This document shows positions 41,447 to 48,639 of a DNA stretch of 64,000 nucleotides, in pieces. The position numbers were made by a program, and so were the translations under genes. Under the pieces are notes generated by a model. That model ran no database searches and was not told the origin of the DNA. It saw nothing but the letters and a program-made list of their open reading frames with translations. Source of the DNA: Akkermansia sp. (GTDB lineage: Bacteria; Verrucomicrobiota; Verrucomicrobiia; Verrucomicrobiales; Akkermansiaceae). How positions within the stretch are numbered: position 1 is the stretch's first letter; each line of letters begins with the position of its first letter. Where the stretch lies: positions 1-64,000 of the forward strand of contig JAFVIC010000015.1 of the NCBI GenBank assembly GCA_017477935.1, in the 5' to 3' direction.

Positions 41447-42432
41447 ACACTGATTTCCTGACACAAGATTTCCTTCCCCACGCCGCATGGAGTGTGGGTG
41501 GCGGCCTGCTGCACGGTTATACCATGTTGCAGCTCTGTGAAGGTATGGCCAGGGAGATGAAGGGTATACGCAGCCTGCGAGCCCTGCACCTGACCCCGGC
41601 CTGTGCCTGGTCGCTTGATTGGACGGTGCAGCGCTCCATGACCACCCCGACGGCTTACATGCGCCTGCTGGGGGAGACAGACCGCCTCAACCAGCCCCTT
41701 TGTCTGAATTTTGATAATCCCTATGTGCCCAAGGCTATGCTGGAGGATGGCTTCGGCCTGTACCTGGTCGATGAATTGTTGCGCCACAACCCCTCGGGGC
41801 TGAACTCCGTTGCCGTGGCCGATGATCGCGTGGCGTTTGTGTTGCGGCGTCAATTCCCGAAATTGCGGCTGACTGCCCACATGAACCGCAGTGTTTGCGA
41901 ACAGGGTGAGCCGGATGCCGATTTCATCAACCGCCTGCTGCAGGTTTACCACGAGGTTCAGCTCTACCCCGGCAGTCTGCGCAGGGAAGGTGTGCTGCCT
42001 GCCATCAGTGCCCCTGAGCGCTGCACGGTTGTGGTGAATGACCTTTGCCGTCGAGGCAGCCGCGCAGCGCATGCTCAGGTGCTGCTGCTGTTGGCTCAAA
42101 TGCGCGTGCGCCCGTACGATTTCAACTACAAGGTGCAGCTTAGCGATCAAATCGCGGCTTTGCTGGCTCCGCCTGCTGCCCCGGGGAACACGTTCTCGCG
42201 CGATGAATTGCAGGCACTCTATGCACAGGGGGTGCGCTCCTTCCACGTGCAGGCCGAGCAGTACCGCAACGGTCTGACCCCCGCCTGGGTGCTGATGAAC
42301 TACCTGCTCACGGCCGACCCGCGTTTCAGCCACAAAACCTCGCTGCTCATTTACAAGGTGCTCAGTTACCTGAATGGTGAGGTGCCGCCCCTGGCCAGCG
42401 GGCTGACTCCCTTCACCCTGCGCCGGGCCTAA
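41443..42432 (+). CDS. Diverged paralog of the preceding protein
   Basis: 329 residues. It aligns by eye with the preceding protein over the whole length: SVGGGLLHGYTMLQL, NFDNPYVPKAMLED (compare FTNPLLREEDM), FPKLRLTAHMNRSVCEQ (compare YPQLGTVSSILRITCDG), VNDLCRRGSRAAHAQ in place of NEYCMRNCPMRAYHY, and GVRSFHVQAEQYRNGLTPAW in place of the FRKFKLQGRAYPNALPLI segment. The Cys cluster is lost except one residue. Translation is coupled through the ATGA overlap, so the two likely form a heteromer, with one member possibly regulatory. The function is unknown. Confidence 0.55.
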   Translation: MNTDFLTQDFLPHAAWSVGGGLLHGYTMLQLCEGMAREMKGIRSLRALHLTPACAWSLDWTVQRSMTTPTAYMRLLGETDRLNQPLCLNFDNPYVPKAMLEDGFGLYLVDELLRHNPSGLNSVAVADDRVAFVLRRQFPKLRLTAHMNRSVCEQGEPDADFINRLLQVYHEVQLYPGSLRREGVLPAISAPERCTVVVNDLCRRGSRAAHAQVLLLLAQMRVRPYDFNYKVQLSDQIAALLAPPAAPGNTFSRDELQALYAQGVRSFHVQAEQYRNGLTPAWVLMNYLLTADPRFSHKTSLLIYKVLSYLNGEVPPLASGLTPFTLRRA

Positions 42433-42444
42433 CCCCACATGAAC

Positions 42445-42861
42445 TGCCGCCGTCAGGCGGCAATTTCACAGGCCGCTGCCGGCGGCCGACAAAGAGAGGG
42501 TTAATCGACTGCCTGAGCAGTCGGTGAAATTGCTCGCGTTGCTCGCAGTGAAATTGGTGGCTGCGCCACCATTGAAATTATTGCCTGCGGCAATATTGAA
42601 ATTGCCTCCGCTTGCGCTCCGGCAGCACTATTTCCACTGACTCGCGCAGCGAGTCAATTTCAATGGTGGTGTAACCACCAATTTCAATATGCACCCGAAG
42701 GGGGCATAATTTCACTGTGGACGGTACGTCCACAATTTCACCGGCCGCACCAGCGGCCGACAATTGAAATTGCCGCTGCTTGCGCTCCGGCAGCGTTATT
42801 TCCACTGACTCGCCAAGCGAGTCAGTCGGATATGACTGAACCTCGGCTTGCCTGAGCGAGC
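42445..42861. repeat. Hairpin array A: diverse short stems with AATTTCA/TGAAATT linkers
   Basis: About 14-16 short inverted repeats in 417 bases, between convergent-free flanks (42433-42882 holds no gene). Good examples: TGCCGCC/GGCGGCA (42445-42462), CGACTGC/GCAGTCG (42506-42523), GGTGGC/GCCACC (42556-42570), ATTGCC/GGCAAT (42580-42594), TGACTCGC/GCGAGTCA (42638-42656), GTGGACG/CGTCCAC (42717-42733), CGGCCGC/GCGGCCG (42742-42759), ACTGACTCGC/GCGAGTCAGT (42804-42826). Linkers are AATTTCAC or AATTTCAAT, or in reverse GTGAAATT or ATTGAAATT (42524, 42548, 42571, 42595, 42763). A 35-base block (42611-42645) recurs at 42779-42813 with two changes. The last hairpin covers the -35 box of the next gene. 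Confidence 0.88.
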
Positions 42862-42876
42862 AACCGGGGCTATACT
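42848..42876 (+). promoter_or_regulatory. Promoter of the zinc-ribbon gene, giving a leaderless transcript
   Basis: TTGCCT (42848-42853), 17 bp, TATACT (42871-42876). The seventh base after the -10 is the A of the ATG at 42883. The -35 lies inside the last hairpin of array A (42846-42861). Confidence 0.7.
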
Positions 42877-42882
42877 GTGCGC

Positions 42883-43140
42883 ATGAAGACTGACCGCCGC
42901 GAGATTGCCACAACCGTATCGAACGACCCGAGCAGCTATAAGCTCTGCGCGGTATGCGGTTCTATTGTCGATAAATCGGTGACAAATTGCCCCGATTGCT
43001 ACGCGTACCGCTTCGACTCTGACCCCTCCCACGTGGCTGATGCCGCGCTGGATCTGGCCGTCAAGCCGCAGCGCGCCGTAAGTCACTTCGACCTCATGCC
43101 CGAGAGCTCGGACGATTCGGACAGTGACACCCGCGATTGA
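42883..43140 (+). CDS. Small zinc-ribbon protein
   Basis: 85 residues: MKTDRREIATTV start, then YKLCAVCGSIVDKSVTNCPD with CYAYRF, giving a C-x2-C...C-x2-C zinc ribbon (Cys about 22, 25, 36 and 39), and an acidic Ser/Asp tail (SSDDSDSDTRD). ATG 42883 is preferred over the in-frame GTG at 42877, since the transcript should begin at 42883. The promoter start abuts a hairpin array. It is convergent with the menD-like gene. A nucleic acid- or protein-binding role is plausible; the family is not recognised. Confidence 0.65.
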   Translation: MKTDRREIATTVSNDPSSYKLCAVCGSIVDKSVTNCPDCYAYRFDSDPSHVADAALDLAVKPQRAVSHFDLMPESSDDSDSDTRD

Positions 43141-43163
43141 TGGGGGAAATAGGCTGCTCAGCC

Positions 43164-44729
43164 TTATATCGTAGCGAGTCGTGCGTTGAAGGCCGCCGTC
43201 TGTTCGGGGTCGGGTATGATGTCGAGCAGGGCGAAGGCGGTGGGTTCCAGCGAATCAAGCACCTCGAAATCTGCCTCGCAGTGGATGGCGTAGTACTCTG
43301 CGCCCCACAGTCGGGCTACCTCTTGCAGGTCATAGGTGGGGGGCTGTACCATCAGGCGGTGTAACTCGGCATCCATACCCGGGGTGAAAGCGCAGCCGGC
43401 TCCCTCATTGTTGAGCACGGCAACCACACGGCGGGCGGGGGGAAGTTGCGGCAGCATGGTGGCAGCGGCGCAATCGCGCAGCAGGGCAAGGTCGCCGGTC
43501 AGGCAGCAGGCATAGTCCGCGTCGGCACTGTTGGCCAGGAAGGCTGACACCGTGCCATCCGCCCCGCCGGTAGCGCTGTTGGCGCGCACGTAGTGAGTGG
43601 GCACCTGGGTCTGGGCGTAGTTGTTCCACAGGCGCAGGGTGGTGGCGGAGCCGAGGCAGAGCACATCTGCTATACCGGCCTGGTTGGAAAAGGCGCGCAC
43701 CATAGCGGCTTCGCTTTCCGGGTAGGCCAGCAGCAGTTCTTCGATTCGGCCGGCACAGCGGCGGCTGCGCTGCATGAGCCCCGTGGTGTCACCGATATGG
43801 GGCACATCGCCCAGGGCCTTCATGACCTGCTCAAGCTCGCCCTCGACTACCGTGCTCTTGCGGCACAAGCCTGAGAATCCGCTGCGGGTGATGGAGTATA
43901 CCTCGGTGCCGGGCATGTCTTCCAGCGCGCGCCAGCAGGCGGCGGTCGGCACATCGCCCACTCGCAGTATGTAGCGCGGGGCGTAGCGGGGCAGCAGCTG
44001 GTCTGCCCCGTGCAGCATATAGGCGGAAAGGGTTTCGCGCAGGCCGCTGGCGGCCTCGGCCACGATGGGTACGCGCAGGGTGCGGGCCAGCCATACGGCC
44101 GGTTCCTGTTCATCGGGGTCGAGCCCGCCGATGATGAGCACCAGCCCCTCAACCGCACGGAATCGCAGCATTTGCGACAGCGCCACGAGCGAGGCTCGGA
44201 ATGGCGGTGCTGCCGGGGGCTCCGCTACCTCCAGCCCGGTGAAATCGCAGCCGGGGCGGCAATCCTCCGTCAGTCGCAGGCTCAGGTGCACGGGGAACCC
44301 CTCGGCGCAGGTGGCCGCCAAATCAGGCAAATCAGAGACGGAGCAGGGCAGCGCCACCTCGATGGTGGGGGCATATATACCGAAAAGTCCTTCCGTTTCG
44401 ATATGGCCGGGCGCACCGGAGCCGCCGGCGTTCTCTTTGTCGTCGATGGTGATGACGATGAGCGGCCGCCGCTGGTAATAGGCCTCGACCACGGCGGGGG
44501 CAAGGGCTGCCGCAGCCGAGCCGCTGCCGGCCACAACTGCTACAGGGCGAGCGGTGGCCTGTATACGCCCCAGGGCGAAGTAGGCTGCGGTGCGTTCATC
44601 CTGCTGGTTCCAGCGGTGCACAATCGGGCAGCGCGCCAGGGTGGTGAGCAGGGGCGTGTTCAGGGCACCGGGGCAGCATACCCATTCGGCTACACCGGCT
44701 GTTGCACAGCATGAGATGAGGCTTTTCAT
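43164..44729 (-). CDS. MenD-like ThDP-dependent enzyme (2-succinyl-5-enolpyruvyl-6-hydroxy-3-cyclohexene-1-carboxylate synthase)
   Basis: 521 residues from ATG 44729. The ThDP fold is clear: VCCPGALNTPLLTTLARCPI near the N-terminus (the family's GSRSTP-like turn), NQQDERTAAYFALG with the ThDP Glu, GSGSAAAALAPAVVEAYYQR, then ANSATGGADGTVSAFLANS (the NRGxxGxDG motif of MenD), LTGDLALLRD and VLNNEGAG for the ThDP/Mg site (usual NNNGGG). It would add 2-oxoglutarate-derived succinic semialdehyde to isochorismate in menaquinone synthesis. Motifs are diverged, so the substrate could differ. An in-frame TTG at 44741 overlaps the DUF218 stop; co-transcription is clear. Confidence 0.75.
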   Translation of the reverse strand: MKSLISCCATAGVAEWVCCPGALNTPLLTTLARCPIVHRWNQQDERTAAYFALGRIQATARPVAVVAGSGSAAAALAPAVVEAYYQRRPLIVITIDDKENAGGSGAPGHIETEGLFGIYAPTIEVALPCSVSDLPDLAATCAEGFPVHLSLRLTEDCRPGCDFTGLEVAEPPAAPPFRASLVALSQMLRFRAVEGLVLIIGGLDPDEQEPAVWLARTLRVPIVAEAASGLRETLSAYMLHGADQLLPRYAPRYILRVGDVPTAACWRALEDMPGTEVYSITRSGFSGLCRKSTVVEGELEQVMKALGDVPHIGDTTGLMQRSRRCAGRIEELLLAYPESEAAMVRAFSNQAGIADVLCLGSATTLRLWNNYAQTQVPTHYVRANSATGGADGTVSAFLANSADADYACCLTGDLALLRDCAAATMLPQLPPARRVVAVLNNEGAGCAFTPGMDAELHRLMVQPPTYDLQEVARLWGAEYYAIHCEADFEVLDSLEPTAFALLDIIPDPEQTAAFNARLATI

Positions 44730-44737
44730 ATCGGCTA

Positions 44738-45418
44738 TCAATAGGGAAGCTTTTCAGGAGCCCCCAGAAAATCCGGGGTGCGGTTGGTTAACAGGTCATA
44801 AACCATGGCAAGGCGAGCGGCGCGCTCCCGCAGGTAAGCGCGTACCCTGGAACGCCGGGTCATGGCAAAGCGGGGCGCATTGAGCCCCTCTGCCTCTATA
44901 CCCAGGTGGCGGGCGATGGTAACGGCTCTTTCGGCATGGTCTTCCTGACTGACGATGATGAGCTGCTGTGCGCCGAAAATACGGTTGGCACGAGCCACGG
45001 AATCGTAAGTACACACCCCGGCAAAATCGCACACGATACGGTCTGCCGGCACCCCCAGCGCGATGAGTGAGTTTTTCATGTCGCGCGGCTCGTTGTAACT
45101 CTTGTGCCGATTGTCACCGGACACGATAATGCAGCGCACCCGCCCGCTGTGCCACAGGGCGGCAGCAGCCTCCATGCGCTTGAGGTAAAAGTAATTGAAG
45201 TAATTGCGGTGTCCGCGGCTGATGTATTTGGAGCAGCCCAGCACCAAGCCAACCGAGTTCGGTCGGCACTCGGCGGCGCTGTTGTGGCAGCGCCCGTGCG
45301 AGAGCACCCACGTCCACCCCTCAGCCACTCCGATACAGAGCAGGGCAATGGCAGTCAGCCACAGGCTCAGGCGGAACAGGCTGCGCAGTTTCCCGCGTTT
45401 CGGTGCTTGGTCGCTCAT
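44738..45418 (-). CDS. DUF218 (SanA/YdcF-like) membrane-anchored protein
   Basis: 226 residues. An N-terminal cytosolic basic patch and one helix (LWLTAIALLCIGVAEGWTWV) are followed by a periplasmic DUF218 domain: SVGLVLGCSKYISRGHRNYF, ALWHSGRVRCIIVSGDNRHK and DYDSVARANRIFG-like CTYDSVARANRIFGAQQLII, then the Arg-rich end VRAYLRERAARLAM. SanA in enterobacteria affects envelope barrier function and vancomycin resistance at high temperature. It lies 11 nt after the mutarotase gene and overlaps or abuts menD. Confidence 0.85.
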   Translation of the reverse strand: MSDQAPKRGKLRSLFRLSLWLTAIALLCIGVAEGWTWVLSHGRCHNSAAECRPNSVGLVLGCSKYISRGHRNYFNYFYLKRMEAAAALWHSGRVRCIIVSGDNRHKSYNEPRDMKNSLIALGVPADRIVCDFAGVCTYDSVARANRIFGAQQLIIVSQEDHAERAVTIARHLGIEAEGLNAPRFAMTRRSRVRAYLRERAARLAMVYDLLTNRTPDFLGAPEKLPY

Positions 45419-45429
45419 GGGGGGGGCTG

Positions 45430-46278
45430 TCAGTTGACGGAAATGACCTGAATTCTCGTGGTGAGCGTGTGGGTTTCACCACAGCGCAGCATGAGGTTTT
45501 CTGCCGGTACGGCCGTGGTTTCCACTGCCAGGAACCCGCGTGCGGCATCCGCCCCCAGGTCACCCATGCCGGCGGCCAGTTCGCTGCCGGGGTTCCAGAC
45601 AACGGCTGAGCCGGAACCGGCGCGGCAAATGCGGATACTGCGCTCCCAGGCAGGGTCGTGAATCGTGATTTCCTGCTCCTCCGCAACAGGGTGGTAAATG
45701 CGGTCGATGTGCCCGGCGGGGATAAGGGGGTCTTCACAGTGGGGCACGGCATCGGCGGCGAATTCGGTGAAGTCGCACTCTTCGAGCCCGGTGACGGCCA
45801 CCTGTTCGTAATCGCTCACGGCAAAGTAGGTGTGCATAGCGGCTGAGAAGGGCATGCTGCGCTGCACGTCCAGCGTGAGCAGGCTCACCATCAGCTCGCG
45901 CCCTACCTCGATGATAACCGCCCCGCTCGGCATGAGTTCCCGGGTCGGCGGCAGCGCCAGGATGACGCGCACCGTGCCGTCCTCCAGCTCCTCGGTGCCG
46001 GCGTGCTGCCAGGTCGATATGCGGGCCACGCCGTGCGAGGGCAGGCTTGCGTCTTCCGTATTCTTGCCGAACCACGGCCAGCACAGCGGCATGCCGCCTC
46101 GCAGGGCTTTCCCCGGCGCAAAGACGGCTTTCGGGCTCATGAAGATGACCGGCATCTGACCCGTGGGGGTCCACTGCAGCACCTGAGCGCCGTACAGGGA
46201 TATCTCAGCCTCGCACAGCTCGGTGGAGATGCGCAGTATCGGAAAATCGCGACCGTGGGGGTATTCCGTGGTTACCAT
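45430..46278 (-). CDS. D-hexose-6-phosphate mutarotase (aldose 1-epimerase family, YeaD-like)
   Basis: 282 residues. The family motifs are GKALRGGMPLCWPWFGKN (binding loop with Arg and the CxPWFG turn), ASLPSHGVARISTWQ, SAAMHTYFAVSDYEQVAVTG (His in the active site) and AVVWNPGSELAAGMGDLGAD with FLAVETTA (Glu). It interconverts alpha and beta anomers of glucose-6-phosphate or related sugars. It is the first gene of an operon with DUF218 and MenD-like proteins. Its promoter diverges from hairpin array B. Confidence 0.88.
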   Translation of the reverse strand: MVTTEYPHGRDFPILRISTELCEAEISLYGAQVLQWTPTGQMPVIFMSPKAVFAPGKALRGGMPLCWPWFGKNTEDASLPSHGVARISTWQHAGTEELEDGTVRVILALPPTRELMPSGAVIIEVGRELMVSLLTLDVQRSMPFSAAMHTYFAVSDYEQVAVTGLEECDFTEFAADAVPHCEDPLIPAGHIDRIYHPVAEEQEITIHDPAWERSIRICRAGSGSAVVWNPGSELAAGMGDLGADAARGFLAVETTAVPAENLMLRCGETHTLTTRIQVISVN

Positions 46279-46306
46279 ATCAGAAACAGTTTGTTTGTGT
46301 GCCGCT

Positions 46307-46335
46307 ATCCTAGCAGATTGCCACCCACTTGTCGA
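46307..46335 (-). promoter_or_regulatory. Promoter of the mutarotase operon
   Basis: Minus strand TCGACA (46330-46335), 17 bp, TAGGAT (46307-46312). The leader is about 22 nt. It lies next to the first hairpin of array B. Confidence 0.5.
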
Positions 46336-46362
46336 GCAAACATTGGCACGATGTCAGAGCAA

Positions 46363-46629
46363 ACTACCGCTAACTTGTTGGCGGTAGTATCACGACGGCG
46401 TCAGCCGACGTTTTCACCATGGCGACAGCCATTTTTCACCCCGTGCGCAGCACGGTTTTCACCTCCGGCGCAGCCGGATTTTCACCGCTTGCGCCAGCGA
46501 GCTTATTTAAGTTCGGCCATGCGACCTCACGGTGAAAACTGCGCGTTGCGCAGGGTGAAAAAGCCCCCTGCCGGGGGCTGGTGAAAAATGCCCATGCGGG
46601 CATGGTGAAAACAAGCTCTGCCGAGCTTG
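46363..46629. repeat. Hairpin array B: diverse short stems with TTTTCACC/GGTGAAAA linkers
   Basis: Ten hairpins in 267 bases. Left half: ACTACCGC/GCGGTAGT (46363-46388), CGACGGC/GCCGACG, ATGGC/GCCAT, CCGTGC/GCACGG, TCCGGC/GCCGGA and GCTTGC/GCGAGC, with TTTTCACC at 46411, 46433, 46456 and 46479. A unique centre of 28 bases follows (46503-46530). Right half: CTGCGC/GCGCAG, AGCCCCC/GGGGGCT, ATGCCC/GGGCAT and CAAGCTC/GAGCTTG, with GGTGAAAA at 46531, 46554, 46580 and 46604. Linkers are exact copies while stems share no sequence; loops are GTCA, GACA, GCA, GCA and GCCA on the left. 46279-46705 carries no gene. Confidence 0.92.
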
Positions 46630-46670
46630 TGATATCAATAAGGGAGGGGGAGGCCTGTCAGAATTCGCAC

Positions 46671-46699
46671 TTGATTTTTATGCCTCGGGGTTGTAAGCT
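46671..46699 (+). promoter_or_regulatory. Promoter of the TIM-barrel gene, giving a leaderless transcript
   Basis: TTGATT (46671-46676), 17 bp, TAAGCT (46694-46699). The seventh base after the -10 is the G of GTG 46706. Confidence 0.55.
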
Positions 46700-46705
46700 G
46701 TGGGC

Positions 46706-47647
46706 GTGAATGTTTTTTCCACCTGCTGGAACAGCGCGCGCCATACGGATGGCGGGGCGATGTGCGATGAAATCCGTGAGCTGGGCTTCGAGTATATCGA
46801 GGCTTCGCACGGGCTGTCGCTTGCGCTCATGCCGGGGTTGATGCAGGCGGTGGATGAGGGGCGCATTCACGTGGCGGGGGTGCATAATTTCTGCCCGGCT
46901 CCCATTGATGTGGCGGGGGATGCGCCGGATGCGTACCGCCTGACCTCGCACCGACCCGAGGAGCGTGCGCGGGCTATGCGGTTGAGCATGGAGACGTTGC
47001 TGGTGGCGGCTCGTCTGGGGGCGCGCTATGTGGTGCTGCACCTGGGTGAAGTGGAGCTTTTTCGCGGGCACCGCTGCACCCGTGAGTTGCAGCGGCTGGT
47101 GCGCCATGGGTACCGAGACACGCTTGAGTATGCCCGGCTGAAGGGCAAGTATGTGCGGCGGCGTGTGAAACTGGCCCCGCTGTACTATGAGCGCGCCCGT
47201 GTAGCCCTGCACAAGCTGGCAGAGCGGGCGAAAGAGTTGAACCTGGTGTTGGGGGTGGAGGGGCGCAGTCATTTTGAGCAGGTGCCCGGTGAGCCGGAAA
47301 TGCCGCGCTTGATGGCGGAGTTTGCCGACAATCCGCACGTGCGCTACTGGCATGACTTCGGGCATATTCAGCGCAAGCATAACCTGCTCTTACTCAATCA
47401 TGACCAATACCTGCGCAGGCTGGCTCCCCACATATACGGCGCACATGTGAACGATGTGCAGTGGCCGCAGCGTGACCACCGGGCACCTTTCCAGGGCGGC
47501 GATGTTGACTTCGATAATCTGTTGCCGCGTTATTTCACACAAGCCATGCCGCTGACTTGGGAATTGTCGCCCTCCGTCACGCGCGAGGCGATTCTGGCCG
47601 CGCGTTCGCGCTGGGACGCCCTGCATGCCACCCTGCCGTTGTCATGA
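46706..47647 (+). CDS. Xylose isomerase-like TIM-barrel protein
   Basis: 313 residues from GTG 46706, which coincides with the predicted transcript start; a GTG two codons earlier is possible. Sequence pattern of sugar isomerase/endonuclease IV-like barrels: FEYIEASHGLSLALMPGLMQ, HVAGVHNFCPAP, ARYVVLHLGEVELFRGHRC, LNLVLGVEGRSHFEQVPGEP (Glu ligand), VRYWHDFGHIQRKHNL (Asp/His ligands), YGAHVNDVQWPQRDHRAPFQ. The metal-binding residues of the family are present, so a sugar epimerase/isomerase or hydrolase acting on a sugar acid is likely. A nucleotidyltransferase gene overlaps its end. Confidence 0.72.
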   Translation: MNVFSTCWNSARHTDGGAMCDEIRELGFEYIEASHGLSLALMPGLMQAVDEGRIHVAGVHNFCPAPIDVAGDAPDAYRLTSHRPEERARAMRLSMETLLVAARLGARYVVLHLGEVELFRGHRCTRELQRLVRHGYRDTLEYARLKGKYVRRRVKLAPLYYERARVALHKLAERAKELNLVLGVEGRSHFEQVPGEPEMPRLMAEFADNPHVRYWHDFGHIQRKHNLLLLNHDQYLRRLAPHIYGAHVNDVQWPQRDHRAPFQGGDVDFDNLLPRYFTQAMPLTWELSPSVTREAILAARSRWDALHATLPLS

Positions 47648-48399
47648 GGGAAGAAATCACACAGTCTGTGCAGCAGCTTTGTGCGGAGCAGGGGGCTACA
47701 CCGCTGCTCATCTGCCTGACCGGCTCGCGCGCCTATGGGTGCCACGGGCCGGGGAGTGATTACGATGTGCGTTTCGTATATGTGTACCCTGCTGCCCGGT
47801 ATTTTTCGTTGACGCCGCCGTCGGATGAGCTCCGCCTGCCGACGGGCGATGTGCTGGGGTTTGAGTTGGGCAAGTTCCTGCGCATTATCCGCAAGAGTGG
47901 GTGGAACGCCCATGAGCTGTTGTACGCTCCGGTGTGGTATGAGCACCCCTGCGCGGATGAGTTGCGCGCGGTATGTGAGCCGTTGGTGAGCCCCGGGGCG
48001 CTGGCCCATGGTCTGCTGAGTGGGGCTCACGTGTACCTGCGGCGCCTGCTGTACCTGCCGACGGGCGAGGCCGGCACCATGCGGGAGTGCAAGCTGAGCA
48101 TCGGCACCCTTCGCATGCTGCTGGCGGCTCGCTATGTCTTGCAGTACGGTCGCTTTTACCCGTTGCCGCTGCCGGAGTTGCTGCGGCAGGTGGGTAACCC
48201 TGAGCAGCAGGAACTCATGGCGCAGCTGGTGCGCAGCCGCGTGCCGGAGCAGTTGCCGGACTCCGCCCTACTCGCGGCAACCCGTACGCACTGCGAACAA
48301 TTGCACCGTGAGTTACTCGCTACCCCCTTGCCGCAGGCGCCCCTGCCTGATGAGCAGCCCCTGAACCGCTTTTATGCGCGTGTTGTGAGCGTGTTGTGA
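47644..48399 (+). CDS. Nucleotidyltransferase of the DNA polymerase beta superfamily (YcgL/COG3541-like)
   Basis: 251 residues from ATG 47644, overlapping the preceding stop (ATGA). The catalytic pattern LTGSRAYGCHGPGSDYDVRF (Gly-Ser, Asp-x-Asp) is followed by LGFELGKFLRIIRKSGWNAH, ELLYAPVWYEHP and a helical domain with MRECKLSIGTLRMLLAARYV. This resembles COG3541 predicted nucleotidyltransferases, found in phages and bacteria and sometimes linked to RNA repair. The substrate is unknown. The in-frame start 87 bases upstream lies inside the upstream gene and is rejected. Coupled translation with the TIM-barrel protein suggests a shared sugar or nucleotide substrate. Confidence 0.75.
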   Translation: MREEITQSVQQLCAEQGATPLLICLTGSRAYGCHGPGSDYDVRFVYVYPAARYFSLTPPSDELRLPTGDVLGFELGKFLRIIRKSGWNAHELLYAPVWYEHPCADELRAVCEPLVSPGALAHGLLSGAHVYLRRLLYLPTGEAGTMRECKLSIGTLRMLLAARYVLQYGRFYPLPLPELLRQVGNPEQQELMAQLVRSRVPEQLPDSALLAATRTHCEQLHRELLATPLPQAPLPDEQPLNRFYARVVSVL

Positions 48400-48480
48400 G
48401 CGTATGCGAACATTCACTATAACGACGCAAGCCGAAAATCTCGTCTCATATTGTAACCGGTCTTATTAAAGTTGGCGGGC

Positions 48481-48556
48481 CGACAGATGGCAGCGGATTT
48501 GTTCGCGGGCGCGGTGACAACATGAGCCCCGGCCATCTGTCGCCCTGCGGGCTTTT
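48481..48556 (+). promoter_or_regulatory. Structured RNA element and terminator before tyrS
   Basis: CGACAGATGGC (48481-48491) is exactly complementary to GCCATCTGTCG (48532-48542), with a 40-nt GC-rich loop; GGG/CCC outside can pair across a bulge. GCCC-TGC-GGGC-TTTT (48542-48556) follows as a small terminator. It lies upstream of the tyrS promoter, so it belongs to the preceding transcript or is a separate small RNA. Confidence 0.5.
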
Positions 48557-48582
48557 CTCCGGTGTCAGCATGCACATTCCGA

Positions 48583-48611
48583 TTGACTTGCGGGGCGTTG
48601 TGTGCTAATAT
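48583..48611 (+). promoter_or_regulatory. Promoter of tyrS
   Basis: TTGACT (48583-48588), 17 bp, TAATAT (48606-48611). The leader is about 22 nt, so there is no room for a T-box. Confidence 0.75.
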
Positions 48612-48639
48612 GCCGCGACTTTAAAACCTCAAACCGCTT

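Noticed and set aside
42445..46629. The two hairpin arrays as CRISPR arrays
   Set aside because: Linkers of 8-9 nt and palindromic variable parts of 13-20 nt do not fit direct repeats of about 30 nt with unpaired spacers, and no cas gene is in the window.
42445..46629. The arrays as REP/BIME elements or integron attC sites
   Set aside because: REP stems are conserved between copies; here stems differ while the linker is constant. No RAYT or integron integrase is present and no attC consensus is seen.
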